The notes under the pieces: model-generated
Seen by the model: only the letters and a program-made list of their open reading frames with translations
What the model was told of the DNA's origin: nothing
Database searches by the model: none
From: Holophagaceae bacterium
Lineage (GTDB): Bacteria; Acidobacteriota; Holophagae; Holophagales; Holophagaceae
Direction of reading: 5' to 3'
DNA length: 14,988 nucleotides
Assembly (NCBI GenBank): GCA_025355915.1
Contig: JANXYT010000503.1
Coordinates: 1-14,988 of the forward strand
Program-made: the position numbers and the translations under genes
Shown: positions 14,350 through 14,988 of the stretch, in pieces
Layout of the letters: each line of letters starts with the position of its first letter
How positions within the stretch are numbered: position 1 is the stretch's first letter

Positions 14350-14988
14350 CACTCCCTCAGACTCCGCCCGGTACGGTGGAGGAACACGTCCTCCAGCGTG
14401 GCCCGGCGGATATGGACTTGCTGGAACGGGATGGCGGTGGCTTCGGCGGCCTCCAACAACCGGGGCAGCAGGGTCTTGGGATCCGGCGTGGGGATCTCCC
14501 ACAGATCCGCCCGCCGCCCCACTCCCTGGCCGAGCCGCGCGGCGAAGGCCGCGGGATCCGGCGCCGCACCGTCGAAGGTGAGCTCTACCACGCTGGGGAG
14601 GGCCAAATCCACGATGAGTGAAGCAGGCGTGCCCGTGGCGATCACCTTCCCGTGGTCCATGATGGCCAGCCGATCACAGAGCGCCTCGGCCTCATCCATG
14701 TAGTGAGTGGTCAGAACGATGGTGCGACCCTCGCCCTTCATGTGCCGCACCACGTCCCAAAGGCCATGGCGGGCCTGAGGATCGAGTCCAGTGGTGGGCT
14801 CATCCAGGAACACCAATTCCGGATCGTTGACCAGGGCCAGCGCCAGGGCCAGCCGCTGCTGCTGCCCGCCGCTGAGGGTAATGTGGTAAGCGTCGGCCTT
14901 CTCTTCGAGTTGCACCAATTTCAGCAATTCCGACGTGCCCCGGCGTTTTGGGTAGTAGCTGCCGTAGAGGTCCAGGGCCTCTCGAGGG
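14349..14988 (-). CDS. ABC transporter ATP-binding protein (5' end outside the window)
   Basis: The C-terminal 212 or so residues of a DrrA/CcmA-type ATPase that powers the adjacent ABC-2 permease. Visible from the cut edge inward: EALDLYGSYYPKRR, the ABC signature LSGGQQQR, Walker B LVFLDEP with the catalytic Glu, the D-loop GLDPQAR, the H-loop LTTHYMDEAE, and the terminal block ATLEDVFLHRTGRSLRE typical of exporter ATPases. Walker A and the start codon lie beyond 14988, so about 90-100 residues are missing. The frame is open to the edge, so a start at the internal TTG near 14927 is not correct. Its stop (TGA, 14349-14351) overlaps the permease start, the usual coupling in such pairs. Likely substrates are drugs, lipids or peptides; the sequence does not say which. 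Confidence 0.95.
   Translation of the reverse strand, partial: PREALDLYGSYYPKRRGTSELLKLVQLEEKADAYHITLSGGQQQRLALALALVNDPELVFLDEPTTGLDPQARHGLWDVVRHMKGEGRTIVLTTHYMDEAEALCDRLAIMDHGKVIATGTPASLIVDLALPSVVELTFDGAAPDPAAFAARLGQGVGRRADLWEIPTPDPKTLLPRLLEAAEATAIPFQQVHIRRATLEDVFLHRTGRSLRE

Noticed and set aside
14500..14510. Extra CACAGAT in the ABC ATPase gene as another copy of the repeat
   Set aside because: It is a single coding heptamer (cccacagatcc) without arms or neighbouring units, so a chance match.

Overview
The window is GC-rich DNA (roughly two-thirds G+C), densely packed with genes, from a Gram-negative bacterium: there is a LolA-like periplasmic lipoprotein carrier and many two-component kinases. 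An MglA-type GTPase, a LolA-like protein, a HEAT-repeat/kinase pair and CACAGAT-type palindromic DNA together suggest an environmental Acidobacteriota (Holophaga/Geothrix-like) or a myxobacteria/delta-like lineage. That placement is an impression from protein character, not a tested assignment.

Layout, left to right. Positions 1-57 encode what looks like the start of a 3-isopropylmalate dehydrogenase, joined out of frame to a Bcp-type peroxiredoxin that lacks its own N-terminus (58-468). After a leader with a 14-bp hairpin comes a plus-strand pair: an MglA-family GTPase with a long C-terminal extension (559-1902) and a LolA-like protein starting 1 nt later (1904-2485). The lolA-like gene ends in a 17-nt tail-to-tail overlap with the first of an unbroken minus-strand block that runs to the right edge.

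Read in transcription order from the right edge, the minus block contains: an ABC exporter ATPase (partial) and its ABC-2 permease; a 284-nt intergenic region with a G11/C11 tract and a CACAGAT palindromic element; a PAS-GAF-PAS hybrid histidine kinase with a C-terminal receiver; then, after 29 nt, a five-gene run joined by overlapping stop/start codons (MFS transporter, histidine ammonia-lyase, HD phosphohydrolase, HEAT-repeat protein, PAS histidine kinase); and finally, after 46 nt carrying a CRP-like dyad, inorganic pyrophosphatase and a HAD phosphatase.

Functionally the window mixes housekeeping (pyrophosphatase, HAD phosphatase, peroxiredoxin, LolA), export (ABC-2, MFS), one amino-acid catabolic enzyme (HutH, with no other hut gene nearby) and signalling (MglA-like GTPase, two histidine kinases without a separate response regulator, a HEAT-repeat scaffold). 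The best candidates for something undescribed are the extended MglA-like GTPase coupled to a LolA-like protein, and the HD/HEAT/histidine-kinase module translationally coupled to histidine ammonia-lyase and an MFS transporter. I see no tRNA, rRNA, CRISPR array, transposase or phage gene.
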